64,000 bases of DNA from Triatoma infestans (lineage: Eukaryota > Arthropoda > Insecta > Hemiptera > Reduviidae). The notes below the pieces were generated by a model. The model searched no databases, was not told the DNA's origin, and saw only the letters and a program-made list of their open reading frames with translations. The position numbers and the translations under genes are program-made. Position 1 is the stretch's first letter. Every line of letters starts with the position of its first letter. The stretch covers positions 1-64,000 of the forward strand of contig JAAEAF010014725.1 of NCBI GenBank assembly GCA_011037195.1, read 5' to 3'. This document shows, in pieces, positions 1 through 12,574 of the stretch.

Positions 1-21
1 CAATACCCTGTGAAAAAACCC

Positions 22-478
22 GTAGATTGTAGATTGTTGTAGGGGATTATTGCACTGCGACCTGAAAGATCTGTTGTGCTCCCGGAGCCTTCTCCAATGC
101 ACAGCCGGCCTCCTCCAAGCAGTGTTCTCTAGCTACAGACAACCCTGCCTATCACTGGAAAGTGAGTTGTAGAGGCTTCTAGGAAGAAAATATCTAAGGG
201 CAGCATGCTGGATTCGAACCCGGGACCTCCGCGTTGCTAGTGCAGCGCGCTACCACTGAGCTAATTCCTTCCTTCTTCCTTGGCTTTCGCCAATTAACTA
301 GGGACGGAGACCCTAGTTTGTGTACTATGTTTGTCCTTGTCTGTAAAGTGCACAGTGTATGTAGTGTAAATGTATTGTGTACTGTTCTGATGAAGTGCAT
401 GGGGTATTGAGCTGTGGTAACCCGTGGGATCGCTACTCTCCAAGAAACTGCATGCAACAGATACTCCTTGCGGGCGAC
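22..478 (-). repeat. SINE family A copy, tRNA-derived
   Basis: On the minus strand this reads as a leader of about 190 bases, a tRNA-like promoter, a core and a TAATCT-type tail (decayed, at 22-42). The tRNA-like part (about 200-275) has a B box GGTTCGAATCC (211-221) and an A box TTAGCTCAGTGGTA (251-264). The loop around CTAGCAA would place an AGC anticodon, so an alanine tRNA is the likely ancestor. The anticodon stem no longer pairs, so this is not a working tRNA gene. The core carries the GGAGGCCGGC and GAGAAGGCTCCGGG blocks seen in other copies. The 80 bases to its right (480-560) are unassigned. Confidence 0.8.
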
Positions 479-591
479 CGTCTTAAGTATAAGACCGTAA
501 GAATGCGGAGCTTATTCTTACTGCAGCCGATACATAGTGCCGACCTACCTGGGTTATAATACCCCGAACAGATCATTTCCTGCCTCAATCC

Positions 592-1020
592 TTTTTTTTT
601 TTCCTACGCCTGATTGTAAGGCTTTTTAGGCCATAAGACGTGTTAATTTTTGCCATAAGTTTGCTAATTAGAAAATAAGGATCGTCGGTGGCGCGTTCGG
701 CGCGCACGTCGTCCAGTCCTGGGCAGGTAGAAAGATGGTTCTGGGTCATTTCTTCTAGGTGGCAAAGAGGACAAATCGGCGAGTTCACTACCCCTAGTGC
801 GGTGGAGATGGCTCTGTAGTAAACTGCCTCAAACCAGATTTGAGACCACTTGTTTCCTCTTCCTTCTTGAATTCCTCAAGGAAGGACTGGACGCTGATCC
901 CACGAAATGGTTCAGACACTTTTAATGGAGATGCAGCACCTTTCCTTGCCAGAGCGTCGACCATCTCATTCCCTTCAATGCCAACATGCCTTGGCATCCA
1001 AAACAGGGTGGTACATAATA
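592..1020 (-). pseudogene. LINE 3' end: RNase H tail and zinc knuckle
   Basis: 5'-truncated non-LTR retrotransposon. The minus strand encodes the end of a LINE RNase H domain (FWMPRHVGIEGNEMVDALAR, like the W-P-G-H-x-G-I-x-G-N-E block) and then a CCHC knuckle (CPLCHLEEMTQNHLSTC). The two parts lie in different frames: one frameshift near 790 puts a stop after SPPH, while the other frame reads through to the knuckle. The T run at 592-602 is its poly(A) tail. RNase H plus a C-terminal knuckle points to the I/R1/LOA/Jockey group. The clade is uncertain. Confidence 0.75.
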
Positions 1021-2313
1021 ATAATAATATCATTTTGGCGGTTAAATTTGTCCTCTATGATGAACATTTTTTTTTCATCAGTAAACAAAATTTATTGCAA
1101 CAGAACTTTAGAGATTTGTCCTATCAAATTCGCTTTAGAGCAGGTGTGTTTGTCCTGTAATTCTCAGATAAACACATCGGGTCGCTTTTTTTGTTTTAAA
1201 TCTCAAGGCAGTTCTTCTGAATTGCCGAATCCCGCGAGACATGATTGTTTGTTTCCAACTTAAATTTCTTTAATCGCGTTTTCTTTGTACCAAATGTATG
1301 AGGACGTCCAAAACAGGAATATTCGCTAAAAGAGAGCATCTCGTTGAATTACTTGATGGTACGATAGAATAAAATCAGATGACGAAATGTTTCAAAGCTG
1401 ATTTGCTCACCTTGTGAAAAGCTATTACAGTAATACGCTTTTTCTTTGTTACTCCATTCCATCTTCTTGAAATGAGTAAAAAAATTCATACTGACCAGCA
1501 TTTAAAATTGTACTAATATGGAACAAAATGCAGTTATTACCTGGATAATGAGATATATATAATATAACCTTTGTAATCCTTAATTGAATATTTATATCAG
1601 TATTTATGGCAGGAACCAGGTGTATGTGGATTTGAACAATATATATCAAAAATTGAAACTCGCACGGATGCTTAAACTAATAACCAAATACTTCTTGTAG
1701 GTAGGTATACCACCAGGAGATCCGACTTGATGGAATGTCGGTCAAAGACTATCAATAAAGATCAAATTTAAACGAATATTATTTTTTTAACATAATTTTT
1801 GCGCCTTTCTCAAATAGGGCTTATTTATATTTTTAGCCTTGATCACTTACATTTTCCTGAGCAAATTTTAAGGATCACATTGATTTTAGCGAGTTACTAA
1901 AAGAATGTAAAAGAAAGATACCAGCCTTAAAAATTATTAGGATAAATTTTATATTTTTCAAGCATGTTTCACCTACTTACATTTAATACAAATTAACCAA
2001 GTGATTGTAAATATCTACGTGTTGAATTGATTACAAGGTCTTTAAATTTCCAGGACGTGTTTTATCTCTTGCTAATAATAATTATTTTTTATGACATACA
2101 AACTAAACGTTTGCTGTTTTATGTAGTTGTTTTACATTAAATTTACTTGAATTAAAAAAAATAAAATTATATTAGTAAAAGACTATCAATTTACCTTTAT
2201 TTGGATGAAGTTACACAACTATCATTTATTAGTTACAAGTATTAAGGATATACTAGAGAATAAAATAAATACACAAACGAGAGAAGTAGGTATATAATGT
2301 AATAAATACATAA
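1021..2313. other. AT-rich interval without recognisable gene
   Basis: I see only short ORFs without family features, A/T runs, and a short ATAATAATAAT tract at the left edge beside the LINE truncation point. Confidence 0.5.
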
Positions 2314-3518
2314 TATAAACTGCTGGACAAAAGTATTGCAAAAATTTCAAATATTATAATTTGAAGTTGAAAGGTATTTTCGTATTTTTTTTTTTTTTTT
2401 GAGTCATGTTGTTGAAGACTCTAATCCAAAAGGAAAAAAAGAACAACTACCAAAAATTTAAGAAAAACATGGTTTTATTACACAGAATAAAAAATAAAGC
2501 TCAAAAAAAAAAAGTAAAATTCAAAATTAAAATGGTTCTTATTTATTAACATATCGCTGAAGAACCTCTTCAAGGTACTTCCGGGCATTTAGCGTTCCAT
2601 TTTCCACGATATGTAAATCTGTACGTCCGTCAAAACTTATGCCTCTCCAAATCATAACAACGCCTCCACCAAAAGCTACTCTTTCTCCACTCCACTCCAC
2701 TCTTGGAAAAATGTTAGCCTCTGCTTTTCTCTCACCTTGACGCCTCCAAACTCTCATCCTTCTATCTGGAGAATGTAGGGTGAATCTCGACTCATCTGTG
2801 AATATAACATGTCTCCAATCCTCTATTGTCCAACAAATATTCTCGTGAATATTGCAGTCTGGCGACTCTATGTGCTCTGGTGAGAACAGGGCCAATAGCG
2901 GGTATCCTGGAAGCCAAGTTTGCTTCATTTAACCTTCTTCTGACTGTCTTAATTGAAATATGGATATTACGGACATCGCCGATCAAGTGACGTAATTGAT
3001 TGCTAGTGACGGACCTGTTCCTTAATACATTCAGATGAATAAATCTCTCATCTGTCCGAGTTGTACTTCTGGAATATCTCCCAGTCTCCCTGTAACGCAT
3101 TAACATTCTTGAAACAATGGATTGGTTCATTCCTAGTCTCTGAGCAATAATTGACTGTTGAACCCCTTCTTCATGCAATGTTACCATATGTACTGCAATT
3201 TTTTCCGAATAACTACCAAGAAGAGGCTTGTTAAGAACAAAAAGCAAAAATAAACAAGAACTGATTAGAAAAAACTCAACAAAAATGTGTTGGAAGAGAG
3301 AAATTATCACAAGCAGTGAAAGTGAAGAACTGGGATTACTATCGTGTTTTCAAGAGTTCAGAGAATTAGTCATTTAAAAACATAAACAAATGGTTAAGGC
3401 GCGTATTTCCCCTTGGATCAGAGTCCACTCACAATGAATCCATACAAAAAAAAGTGTAGTAATAGATTGTAACTTTAAATTTCAACATTTTTTTGAAATT
3501 TTTGTCCTGCAGTTTATA
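2314..3518 (-). mobile_element. Tc1-like transposon, internally deleted
   Basis: The ends are inverted: TATAAACTGCTGGACAAAAG at the left and the matching CCTGCAGTTTATA at the right, with TA at the outer edges as expected for Tc1/mariner targets. The same ends and subterminal sequence border the longer copy at 44244-45812. This copy lacks about 360 bases found there, the stretch holding the second and third catalytic positions. It cannot encode a working transposase. Confidence 0.85.
2539..3310 (-). pseudogene. Tc1-family transposase, truncated
   Basis: Two overlapping frames together give the N-terminal two-thirds of a Tc1 transposase. The first has a paired-like helix-turn-helix region (AQRLGMNQSIVSRMLMRYRE, then SRSTTRTDERF and SVTSNQLRHLI). 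The second has the first catalytic block ([18 protein letters not shown]) and [10 protein letters not shown]. They belong to one protein and are separated by a frameshift near 2800-2930. The frame ends right after EEVLQRYV, where the deletion removes the QDNARCHTA block and the third acidic residue. Confidence 0.85.
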
Positions 3519-4129
3519 TTGGGAACTGTAACCTTTTTCTATTACTAAGGAGTAAGCCTTGTCCAGTCTACGAGGAGGATTGTTAGGAATCTGAAGTGAA
3601 GAAAGTTGTTAGATCAGACAATTATTGGGTACTAAGTAGGGGTTTTTGCACCTTAGGATGACGAAATCGGTAACTTCATAAATGTAAGGAATTTTTCGGT
3701 GCTAGTGGACGGTTTCATTAGTATCGTAAAAAGGGAGTGCTTACAATTTTCCTAAGGATTTTGAATTGCGCGATTTGATTGTGAAGGACATCGGAACACT
3801 TAGCATAGTCCCCTAATTCCATAAGTCCTCATAAAATCTATTATTGCGTTGTAAGTTAGTCTTTTCTTAATGAGGGTTTGGTTTGATAATTTGTGTAATA
3901 ATCCAGTTTGTCCAATAATATGGAGTTTTGTAACGTTTCAACAATCCTTGACGTTTGAGTCAAATTTGAGGATTCCAATGAATTTTTTGTCTATATACAT
4001 TCCCAGGTATCAGTGACATGGTCAGCTGTGAATATGAGTTTAGATTTTTTTTTTGCGTTTAATTTTAACCTTTTTTTTTTTAACATAACAAGTTTAAAGA
4101 TAATCGTTGGAGTCATTAACAAGAAAATA
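3519..4129. other. AT-rich interval, nothing recognised
   Basis: No ORF with family features, no clear terminal repeats and no match to the repeat families seen elsewhere in the window. Confidence 0.4.
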
Positions 4130-4325
4130 GCAAAAAAGTGGAAAGAAAAAACATTTAGTCAAGTGGTATATCCGGTTGAGGTATTTTGAATACATAACTT
4201 ACTGTCGGATCCCATGGTGATACGTAAACGAATGCAAGTTTGAACGTCATGCGATTTTTCGTTTTCAGCTATGTTGTTCACATACATACACACACACACA
4301 CACACACATACATGCACAAACAAGT
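4130..4325 (-). repeat. HP1 repeat fragment
   Basis: It matches the central part of the HP1 family: the segments around CCGGTTGAGG, GTCGGATCCCATGGTGATAC and TTCGTTTT..GCTATG..GTTCACATAC, followed by an (AC)n tract. Both hairpin ends are missing. Confidence 0.75.
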
Positions 4326-4380
4326 ACAGTAAATAATACAATTATGGAAGTTAAGTACTTCATTGAATACAGTCTAAATC

Positions 4381-5156
4381 AAAGGTCCCCATACTTTTTT
4401 GTCTCGTAGACCACTTGCTATATTTTTCTGTTGTGGGTAGACCCCTTACTTAACTTATCTTAAATTTTGTTAAATTCTTTAACATTAAATATGTTTTTAC
4501 AGTTGCTGTGCGATTCACATTAAAAGATTTAAATTTTTTATTGTAGTCAATACGATAAAATAAAAAATATTGCAATTCACTACTTTAGTAAAAGCGATTT
4601 CTGCTTAAGTAACCCGATATTATACTTCCCCAGATAAGTAAAGTGAGGAATCATGTAGGTAAAGATATTTTATAAATTATAAATGTTTATATTAAGAGGA
4701 ATAAGTTTATTAAAAGCTTTGTGGAGTACTACCTATGAATGGGTAAAAATTCTGTGGGTACGATAAGACCATAAAGTAAATAGCCTTACTATATACACAG
4801 TTTTATGAGATATACTAATAATTACTATGTTATTAATTTTAGAATTTAAATAATATGTAATTGGCTGAAGTAAATGGAATAAAATAGAGCACTATAAAAT
4901 CCCCACTTAGATAATGATATTAGTGTTGCATAGATAAGTTTGTATACAAAACTGCTATGTACTGTCTGGTCCGTTTGTTATAGTTTCAGGTAAAAAAATC
5001 AAGCAATAAATCTATCTCTGTATGTGAATTTTTCTATTCATGAAAAGTCAAAATTACAGTGCTTAGATAAGAACTACCATTGTAGACCCCAATTTACAGT
5101 CACAGACCCCCAATTCTGTTTTTAGTTGACATGGACCCCTTGCAGGTCAATATCGA
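4381..5156. repeat. hAT-like non-autonomous element (candidate)
   Basis: The left edge AAAGGTCCCCATACTTTTTT resembles hAT termini of the type C-A-G-x-G-G-T-C/T-C-C-C-A. GTAGACC/GACCCC motifs recur near both edges (for example around 4410, 4440, 5082, 5105 and 5133). The right edge ends where a LINE begins. I could not find a clear 8 bp target duplication, so this is a tentative call. No transposase sequence is present. Confidence 0.3.
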
Positions 5157-6990
5157 CCACCGGATGTCAAACGCGCTTTTGACGCGGCATGGTGACCTGC
5201 CATTCTGTCCGCTCTTAAGGGATTCTCATGACCGAAAAATCTCTACAATCTCACAGTAAACTAATTCAAAGATAAATTGGCATTCATGAGTTCAAATAAT
5301 ATCACTATTGGGCTAAAAATAAAGATGGATTGCCCGCAAGGACCATGCTCGGCTCTCGGTTACTGGCTTATTCAGTATGATGCTGTACTAAAAATGGAAT
5401 TTCCCAAAAATTCTACATGTGAGGCATTTGCTAATGACTTAGTTGTGCTAGTCAAAGCAAAAACCGAAATGGAATTGGAAGCTATTGGAAATCAGTGCAT
5501 GAGATTGACAGAGGAGTGATCAGTGAAAAGTAAAGTCATATTCAACGCTGCTAAGGCCGTATACATCACTTGGAAGAAATGCCATTAATATATTCTTGAA
5601 TTGTGACAAAGTGAAGATGGTAGACGAAATTAAGTTTTTAGGAGTGATATTTGACAGGAGGATGTGACTGGTACAAACATATAGATTACGTATATACAAA
5701 AGGTTTACAGCTAATAAACAAATTGTCCTACTCAGCCAAAGTGTATTGGGTATAGGCAGTGATGTCCTTCTAATCATCTATAAAGGAGCGTTTACACCAT
5801 TCGTCAGCTATGCTGTTCCGGGTCGGTATTCTGGTGCCGCTAAACGTTGTAACAGTCTAAAGCTTACTAGGATGCAGAGGCTGATTCTACTGAGAATAAT
5901 TAAAGGTTTTAAAACTATATCATACGAAGCTGCATGTGTGATTGTTGACGTCCCACCTATTATGCTTATCTTGAAAGAAAAAGACATGTTTTACAGGTAT
6001 GAAAATGATCTCAGGCATGATAATGGTTTTCATGTAGATCTCCTTATTGAGTGCACTCAGTGGTAATATCCGGGGAAGCAACTTATTATTAAAGAAGGTG
6101 ATTTTCAGTCAGAGAATATCCTAGCCAATTACACTGACGGTAGCAAAAGTTTTGATGCATTAGGATGTGCCTTTATTGTGTACAAAGATGAGGCAGTGAC
6201 AGCTGAAGATCGATTTCGCCTCAATAGTCGTTGCTGTAATAATCAAGCTGAGCAACTGGCTTTGGTTGAGGCACTCAACTGGATAAAGAGCTCTGAGATT
6301 GGAAAATCCATGATGGAGTAAAGTTAATCATTTATACCGACAGCAGAATTGGGCTGGATAGTATTAAAAACTTTAGGATACACTTACCCTTAATTGAACT
6401 TAATCAGGAACTTAGTTTACAGCTTGGAAGATGAGGAGAAGATAGAAGTAAGCTTTTGCTAGGTGAAATCGCATGTTGGTCGAGAGGGTAACGAGGCCGC
6501 AGATTCTCTAGCTAAGCAGGCTTCCTAGGATTTACACCTTGTAGAATCGTACAAAAAAGTGTCTCGATCATATTTGAAGTCTATTTTGGCTGAAGAGAGT
6601 CATGCAAGCTGGCAAAGAGACTGGGCTAATACAGAGAAAGGCCATTATACCAAAGAGTTTTCCCCAATATAATTAGCCAAAGGACAAGTCCACTTCATAA
6701 ACTAGACTTCTGCACTACTCAGGTCTTGAGTGGCCATGGAAAGAACCGAGGCTACATGCAAAGATTTAAAATAATGGCTGACCCATCATGCCATTGCGAT
6801 AATCGGTCACCTCAAACTTAGCGCCACATCATCCTACAGTGTTCTTTATTTGAACCACAAAGAGCGGAATTGGTGCAGTTTTGTATCTTACAGGAGATAT
6901 CTTGGGCAGTTACAGATTTTGGCTTTGCTTGTTCAAAAACAATTGTGTGCTCAGTTTATAAAATTTCTAAAAAATATTTGATTCTCAACT
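5157..6990 (+). pseudogene. Degenerate LINE ORF2: RT, RNase H, zinc knuckle
   Basis: 5'-truncated just before RT motif A. The start reads DVKRAFDAAW, retaining the catalytic aspartate, then DCPQGPCSALGYW (the G-C-P-Q-G-S block). The normal F/Y-A-D-D box reads FANDL, so one catalytic aspartate is lost. Further on are LGVIFDRR, a thumb-like region (GFKTISYEAACVIVDVPP), RNase H pieces (YTDGSK..GCAFIVY, AEQLALVEAL, IYTDSRIGL) and a knuckle-like CHCDN...HIILQC. Several stops and frameshifts separate these blocks. Domain order and motif style fit the R1/I/LOA-type RNase H LINEs. Confidence 0.8.
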
Positions 6991-7239
6991 ATTGTAATTA
7001 TTATTTTTAGGACCAATATTATTTTATCTTTTCAAAGTTTCACTTCTACCATATTACAGTTAACAGTTTGATGTAATTAAGTTTATATATTATAGCAGTG
7101 TTATTATGTTATTTTCCTCCAATAGAATACAATGTTTTATATATTGACAAATAATAAGCTCTAGATATACATGTAATATAATTTATGGAGCAAATATTAA
7201 ATAAACTCCCTGTGTTAGGGTTACTCTCGTCAGGAAAAA

Positions 7240-7386
7240 AAAAAAAATACACGCATAGAGACCGTTTTGTAGAAACCAGTTTTTTGGACTCAGGGGACCT
7301 CAATACGTGTATTTCTGGTCAAAACTAGCTATCGAAATTTTGACACGATTACAATACTTCCTATTAATAGGAGTAAGAGAAAGTAC
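7240..7386 (-). repeat. HP1 repeat, hairpin-end fragment
   Basis: It carries the conserved stretch TTTTTTGGACTCAGGGGACC, then TTTGACACGATTACAATACT, and the terminal hairpin arm pair (CCTATTAATAGG-like here) ending in GAGAAAGT. The rest of the element is missing. Confidence 0.8.
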
Positions 7387-8234
7387 AAAAAAATAATGCT
7401 GACATTACAATAATATAATAATTACAAGTAATTTAGATACACCAAAACTTTTATGTACGTAGAAATCATATAAATAACTTGTAACTAGAAAATAAAGTAG
7501 CTGGTAAAAATTAATTTTGATGATAATGGGTAACAATAAAACTACATTATCCGCATATTAAGAGTGATAGGAATTAATTACCTATATAAAAAGGCTCTGG
7601 TAATTAAATAAGAATAACAGATTTACAACAGAAAAAATAATTATCACAGACACAAGAAAAAGGAAACCTTGATAATAATGGTAATAAAATTAAGCTGCAT
7701 AATAAAATTGTTTAAGTCATGCATGACAAGGAGAACAACTATGAAATGACATACATCAGAAATAAAAAAAAAATCCTAATGAGTAATAAAAAAGATTATA
7801 TACATACTTAACAGTAATAGCTATGATACGGAGGCCAGAATGGATTACAAGATAGATAGACAGATAAGTTCTTTATTTACAAATAGAAAAAAAAACAAAC
7901 AAACATAAATACATGATCAATACAGTATTTAAATTTAAATAAATACAAATCGAAATAATGACTTTCACAAAGGTCATAAACCATCAGCGGCAGCGGTAAT
8001 GCTATTTAAAACTATTTAATTTCTTACTCATTATAAAATAATAAATATTAGTTAATTAATAAGAATAAAAATGGGATACAATATACAAAATCAAATAAAA
8101 TACTAATAAAAATTAATAATTGAACTGAGTAATTAAATTATATCTTGTAGTTGTAAGCTGCTTTACAGTAATTAACGAGAGGTTTCCATTCATTGTTTTC
8201 TGTTTAAGTATAAGATTAATTCTTCTTTAGATAA
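7387..8234. other. AT-rich interval, nothing recognised
   Basis: No coding potential seen. A short GATA-rich tract lies near 7850. Confidence 0.4.
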
Positions 8235-8940
8235 TTTGTCTTTTTTTTTTTTTGAAATGTATTTGCCCGAATTTCTTCTAAAAAGGGGGCAATCAGTAAT
8301 AAAGTGGTAAAGATGTTCCACTTTACAATTGGACATATTACATAATTATGAACACAAAATGTCTTGAAGTTTCTCAGAAAATATTACATTTGAAATAAAA
8401 ATAAGTTTCCCCATGCTTTAAAATCCACATTATATTGTTAATTGAATTATTGTCATTTATATAGTTCATTTCGTTTAACTCCAAATTTAATTATTTGTAA
8501 AACCTAGTAATTGAATTACCTGCTTCGTCTCAAAATTAAGTCTGAAAATCTAATGGTTTTATTTTCATAAATTTTATTTATTTACAAAATAAACTGCCCT
8601 TTATCAACAATAAATTCTCTATAGTAAAATCCCTAACCAACACATATTTTGAAACTATATTTTTAATTTCTTTATACCATGAGAATTATTTCTCTTCATT
8701 ACTTCTTGTGTTATTAATTTTCTAGATTCTCTACATTCTTGAATTGCAGTGTGTATAAAAAAGTATGACTGTGGTTGGTTTCTAAATAAATTAAATATGA
8801 GGGTGTGCAGAAAGGTAGGTTCAATAATTTTTTCTCAATGTAAAAACACTGGAATTTAGGCAGCTCTTCAAATTGCCTATAACATAGCATTACATAACAT
8901 TTGGGCCCCATAGCGAAGAATATATCTAGAGACTAAGTAA
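8235..8940 (-). pseudogene. LINE ORF2 C-terminal remnant
   Basis: On the minus strand an open stretch (8714-8911) reads FQCFYIEKKLLNLPFCTPSYL and then IYLETNHSHTFLYTL. This matches the post-RT block L-x-x-T-P-N-Y-M-x-Y-L-E-T-G common in RNase H-less or outcast-type insect LINEs. Downstream (8240-8340) a knuckle of the form C-x-x-C..H-x-x-x-x-C appears as CPI/SNCKVEHLYHFITDCPLF, followed by an A run (T run at 8240-8253 on the plus strand). Stops and frameshifts lie between. A related fragment lies at 39110-39600. Confidence 0.65.
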
Positions 8941-9151
8941 AATACTTTCATTTTAGATTAAAAAGATATACTCCTTATTATTTGATAAAATTAGACCAGA
9001 CAGCATTTAGCCTAGTTTCAGCTTTTTCTATTTTTTTCATTAAAATGAATTGCAAATGAAAGTTGGATGTCAGCAACATTTCCAGTGCCTATCTAGAAAC
9101 CATTTTTCGTTTGTAGCAAATTTGCCCCATTTCGAAATGCCATTATTTTTG

Positions 9152-9388
9152 ATTTTTTTTTTTTTTTTTTAATTTAAGGCGCGTCGACATTATATGGTCA
9201 TTGGCGCCCGGAGCCTTCTCAGTGCACTACCGCTTCCGGACAGTGTTCTCTTGTCACAGACAACACTGTCTATCACCAGGACCAGTGAGCTGTAGAGGCT
9301 CCTAGGAAGAAAAAAATCTAAGGGTAGCACAGGAGTCCTCCGCGTGGGAGTCCAGTACGCTAACCACTTAGCTATTCTCTCCCTACTT
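9152..9388 (-). repeat. SINE family B copy
   Basis: Read on the minus strand: a tRNA-like head with A box TAGCTAAGTGGTTA (9361-9374), the loop CTCCCAC, the core shared with SINE A, then the tail GGCGCCAATGACCAT..TGTCGACGCGCC and poly(A) (T run 9152-9170). The B box is damaged. The flanks look like a target duplication: TTTTGATTTT on both sides. Confidence 0.8.
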
Positions 9389-9582
9389 TTGATTTTGTTA
9401 AATTTATTCTACATTCCAGACTTTACAGTAGATGCTCAACGAATTGATCATTTTCTGTAAGTTATACGATTGGCTTCAGTAAAACCAGATCATCCGCCTA
9501 AGCTAAAAAGTTTTATTTTTTTATTCCTAAGGAGGCTCACACCGTATTCTAGGTATTCTTTTAAAATATTAATAAATAAAAA

Positions 9583-9779
9583 AACGGAGGACCCGGGTTC
9601 GAGTCCAGCTGTGCTACTCTTAGATTTTTTTCTTCCTAGGAGCCTCTACAGCTCACTGTCCGGTGATGGACAGTGTTGTCTGTAACGAGAAAACACTGTC
9701 TGGAGGCCGGCAGTGCACTGAGAAGGCTCCGGGCGCCAATGACCATTGATGTTGACGCGCCTTAAATTAAAAAAAAATA
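9583..9779 (+). repeat. SINE family B copy, 5'-truncated
   Basis: It starts inside the tRNA-like head (CGGAGGACCCGGG), keeps an intact B box GGTTCGAGTCC (9596-9606), the whole core (CACTGTCCGGTGATGG, GTTGTCTGTAACGAG, GGAGGCCGGCAGTGC) and the tail GACGCGCCTTAAATT followed by A-rich sequence. It lies opposite in orientation to the copy at 9152. Confidence 0.85.
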
Positions 9780-10344
9780 AATAAATTAAGAAAACAAAAA
9801 TGGACTAAGGAGACAACCCTGCTTCACTCCCTCCACTATAATTGTTTATAGTGTAATTAATTCGGATCTTCTTTTTTTATGCAGTGGGTATATTATACCT
9901 TCCTTAAGCCTAATCAATGGGGGCCTATCCTGATTAAATATTTTCCTTATGCTTAATGGGGGCCTATTCTGATTAAATATTTTCTAATAGATTGATAATA
10001 AATTCTTCTGGCGCATGTTTATAAACTTCGCAACTAATACGATCCGTGCCGGGCGCTTTATTTTCTGCTTTTTTTTCATAATGTCATTCAATTCTTGTAA
10101 CTTAAAATTTTTATTTAAAAAGCGGAGTAATAATTAAAGGTTCTGGGATACGATATTCTAGAAATGAAGTTGGGTGGGTTATATAGGGATGTAAATGAAT
10201 CAATCCAAACTGAAAATTTTATTGTATTACCAACTACCCATCTATTTTTCCTGAAATGCCTTATTAACTCCCAGAAAGCTTTAGAATCTTTAACAGCAGC
10301 AAATTCCATAACAAAATCAGTGCAGTATTAGAGATATTTTCCGT
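9780..10344. other. AT-rich interval with short internal repeat
   Basis: A GGGGGCCTATyCTGATTAAATATTTTC unit occurs twice (about 9920 and 9958). Nothing coding is recognised. Confidence 0.4.
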
Positions 10345-10640
10345 GATAACCTGTTTCTTTCGGTGGCCCTGACTGGTTTCGGGCGTTCGCCCATCATCAG
10401 GATGTTTTTGTCAAAACAGCGTTGTGATAACATAGACTTGCACAGAGCAAATTCAGTTAATACAATTTACTCAATTTATTCAGTTAATCCAGCGATTGGA
10501 TGTACTCAACTGATTTCAACTGACTTTTTGGACTGTCCGTCGCTATATTTACTCAGCTTCTCCCACTCTAGTTCGAGAGAGTGGTTGAGCTTCTCTTGTT
10601 CTCTTTGATTGCTGAGCTTCTCTTTGGTTGCTATTACACA
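10345..10640 (-). mobile_element. Penelope-like element terminal repeat (type I)
   Basis: It matches, in reverse complement, the terminal segment at 13540-13690 and those at 22255-22400 and 23750-23890: GTTAT/CAC...CTGTG, GCACAGAGCAAA and the ribozyme-like core. With the plus-strand end at 13.4-13.7 kb it may delimit one PLE copy with ends in inverted orientation. No reverse transcriptase is recognised between them. Confidence 0.65.
10376..10400 (-). ncRNA. Hammerhead ribozyme core (PLE type I)
   Basis: The minus strand reads CTGATGA, a stem GGGCG/CGCCC with a short loop, then GAAAC. This is the canonical hammerhead order CUGANGA - stem II - GAAA. PLE termini are known to carry minimal hammerheads. 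The outer stems were not verified. Confidence 0.65.
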
Positions 10641-12574
10641 GAGGTCTTCAGCTGATTCACTTATCTACATCACTATTCTACAATGCACTATTATATCATC
10701 ATTTTACCCACTATTTATTTTCCTCTCTCCTTAAAGTACGTAAGTATAAAATTGTGTAAAGTTCATAGTAAGTTTGTGCTTTCATTTTCATCATATATCA
10801 ACCTCTTGCTGTAACAAATGTGACATGAAGGTTGGAAGGAAGGAAACACCTTTTGATAGTGAGTACTTTTCCATTCAGTGAAATTGCCCTTTTGATAATA
10901 AAAATATAATAGGGACTAAACTTATAAAATGTTATTATGATAATATATACTGCTTAAATTATTGAGCTATTTAAACAATGCAGACATATTATAATTGTCT
11001 TATAATTTCGGGCTCGTAAATTGAACCTAATGCCAAGGTCAGTATGTAATAATTTTTAATTATATTATAAACATTATAATGTTTAGTCATTGATATTTTT
11101 AATTATTATCGATAAAGCTGAAAGCAAAAAAAAAATGTCCTGTTTATATAGTTTTTACAAATCCCTTTTCCCGTTGGCAACTTTGAATTCGACAAATACA
11201 TTTACCTAAAAGGTCAACTATATGAATAGGTTCGTAAACTTTTTCGGGATTTTTTTGTGTAAACGGCAACATCAAAGAATCATTAGTGTTTCTGGAGGAT
11301 CTATGAATGAGATTCAACTTTAATTATGATTTATTTTGGAGATTGTAGTGCACTCCCTAGTGGTCTGCAATTTAGTCACATGAGGGTGTTGTAATAGTGG
11401 CTTTCGATTGAAGAAAGAGACACACTACTTTTGCCAATTTATACTTTTTACTTACTAAGGAGACTTATAAATAAGAGTAGAGATGGAGAGAGTAACTAAG
11501 AAAGAACAATGGTTGAAGATAACTTCTTGTTGATTGTTTATAGACTGTCTGAGGACTTGTTATAGACTCTTGCTTGTTCACTTTTTGCAAATTGACTGTG
11601 TTCTTGGATTAATACTCGTTAAACTCTTATTTGTATACAAATCGTTTTTAAACTTCAAATCTAGCCCTTATCCTTAGAGGAGGGATTGATCGAAGCTGAT
11701 CACTTAAAATGATATCACATTGAGCGTTGGAACTGCAAAGGTTATACCAGATGCGCAGTACATAGAATCAGCGGAGCTGTACCGTGGCAGTGATAAGAAG
11801 CGTGATATTCATGTTATTGTGTGGTGTGAGCAAGTATAATAATTCCACACTGTCTGCCTAATGCTTCCTTAGCTCTTATATTAATAAGCATTATTTGAAT
11901 TCTGCCTAATGTTTGTTAGTTATAAAGTAAGTCAATATTATTTCACATACCCTGTTTTAACTTTCCAAAAAAGAATCTGCAGGAATAATCTTTTTAATAG
12001 CAAACTGCTGACTATGATGGTACAGACGTGGCTAGACGATAATACATTGGAATTCAATCAGTATTTGAGCATATTTTCTCATGTGAGAAGGAAAGAGAGA
12101 GAATTAGAGAGAATGGATTTTAGAGAAATAAACTAGATGATAAGCTGAACATTGTGTATCATGAAAATAACACACAAACTGCAAGTACTTACAGTAAAAT
12201 ACGAGTAGAAGTTAGGTTGTAAGAGAAATATAAAGAAACTGACTGGCTGAGTGATGAGAAGATAGTAGATAGGTTGCTGATTGGTTATAAACCGTTGAGA
12301 AAACTCTCCTACTGACGAACCGAACTATCCCTTCCTAGTCAGGCCTAGGTGGGGAGTAACTAAATTTTGATTCATTTAGTGTATGCTTCTCCGCTCTTCG
12401 GATCCTACGGAATCTTTATTGATTCGGATCCTATTACAGACGGCTATTCTAAATTCGTTCACTAAAAACTTTGTATTTTAAATAACCCTATAAAAAAAAG
12501 TACAGTCGCGTGAACTGGTGAACATGGAGGTTATTCAATTTAACCTCCTTTTGGTGTTAAGTTATTATCATACT
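10641..12574. other. AT-rich interval, nothing recognised
   Basis: The 11909-12136 frame encodes a basic peptide (KRICRNNLF..VRRKERELERMD) with no family I know. The rest shows only short ORFs. Part may be PLE internal sequence or an eroded LTR, but I cannot support either. Confidence 0.35.

Noticed and set aside
11909..12136. Possible host exon (basic 75-residue frame)
   Set aside because: No family recognised, no splice context I can defend, and the surroundings are AT-rich with TE remnants. It is left unassigned.
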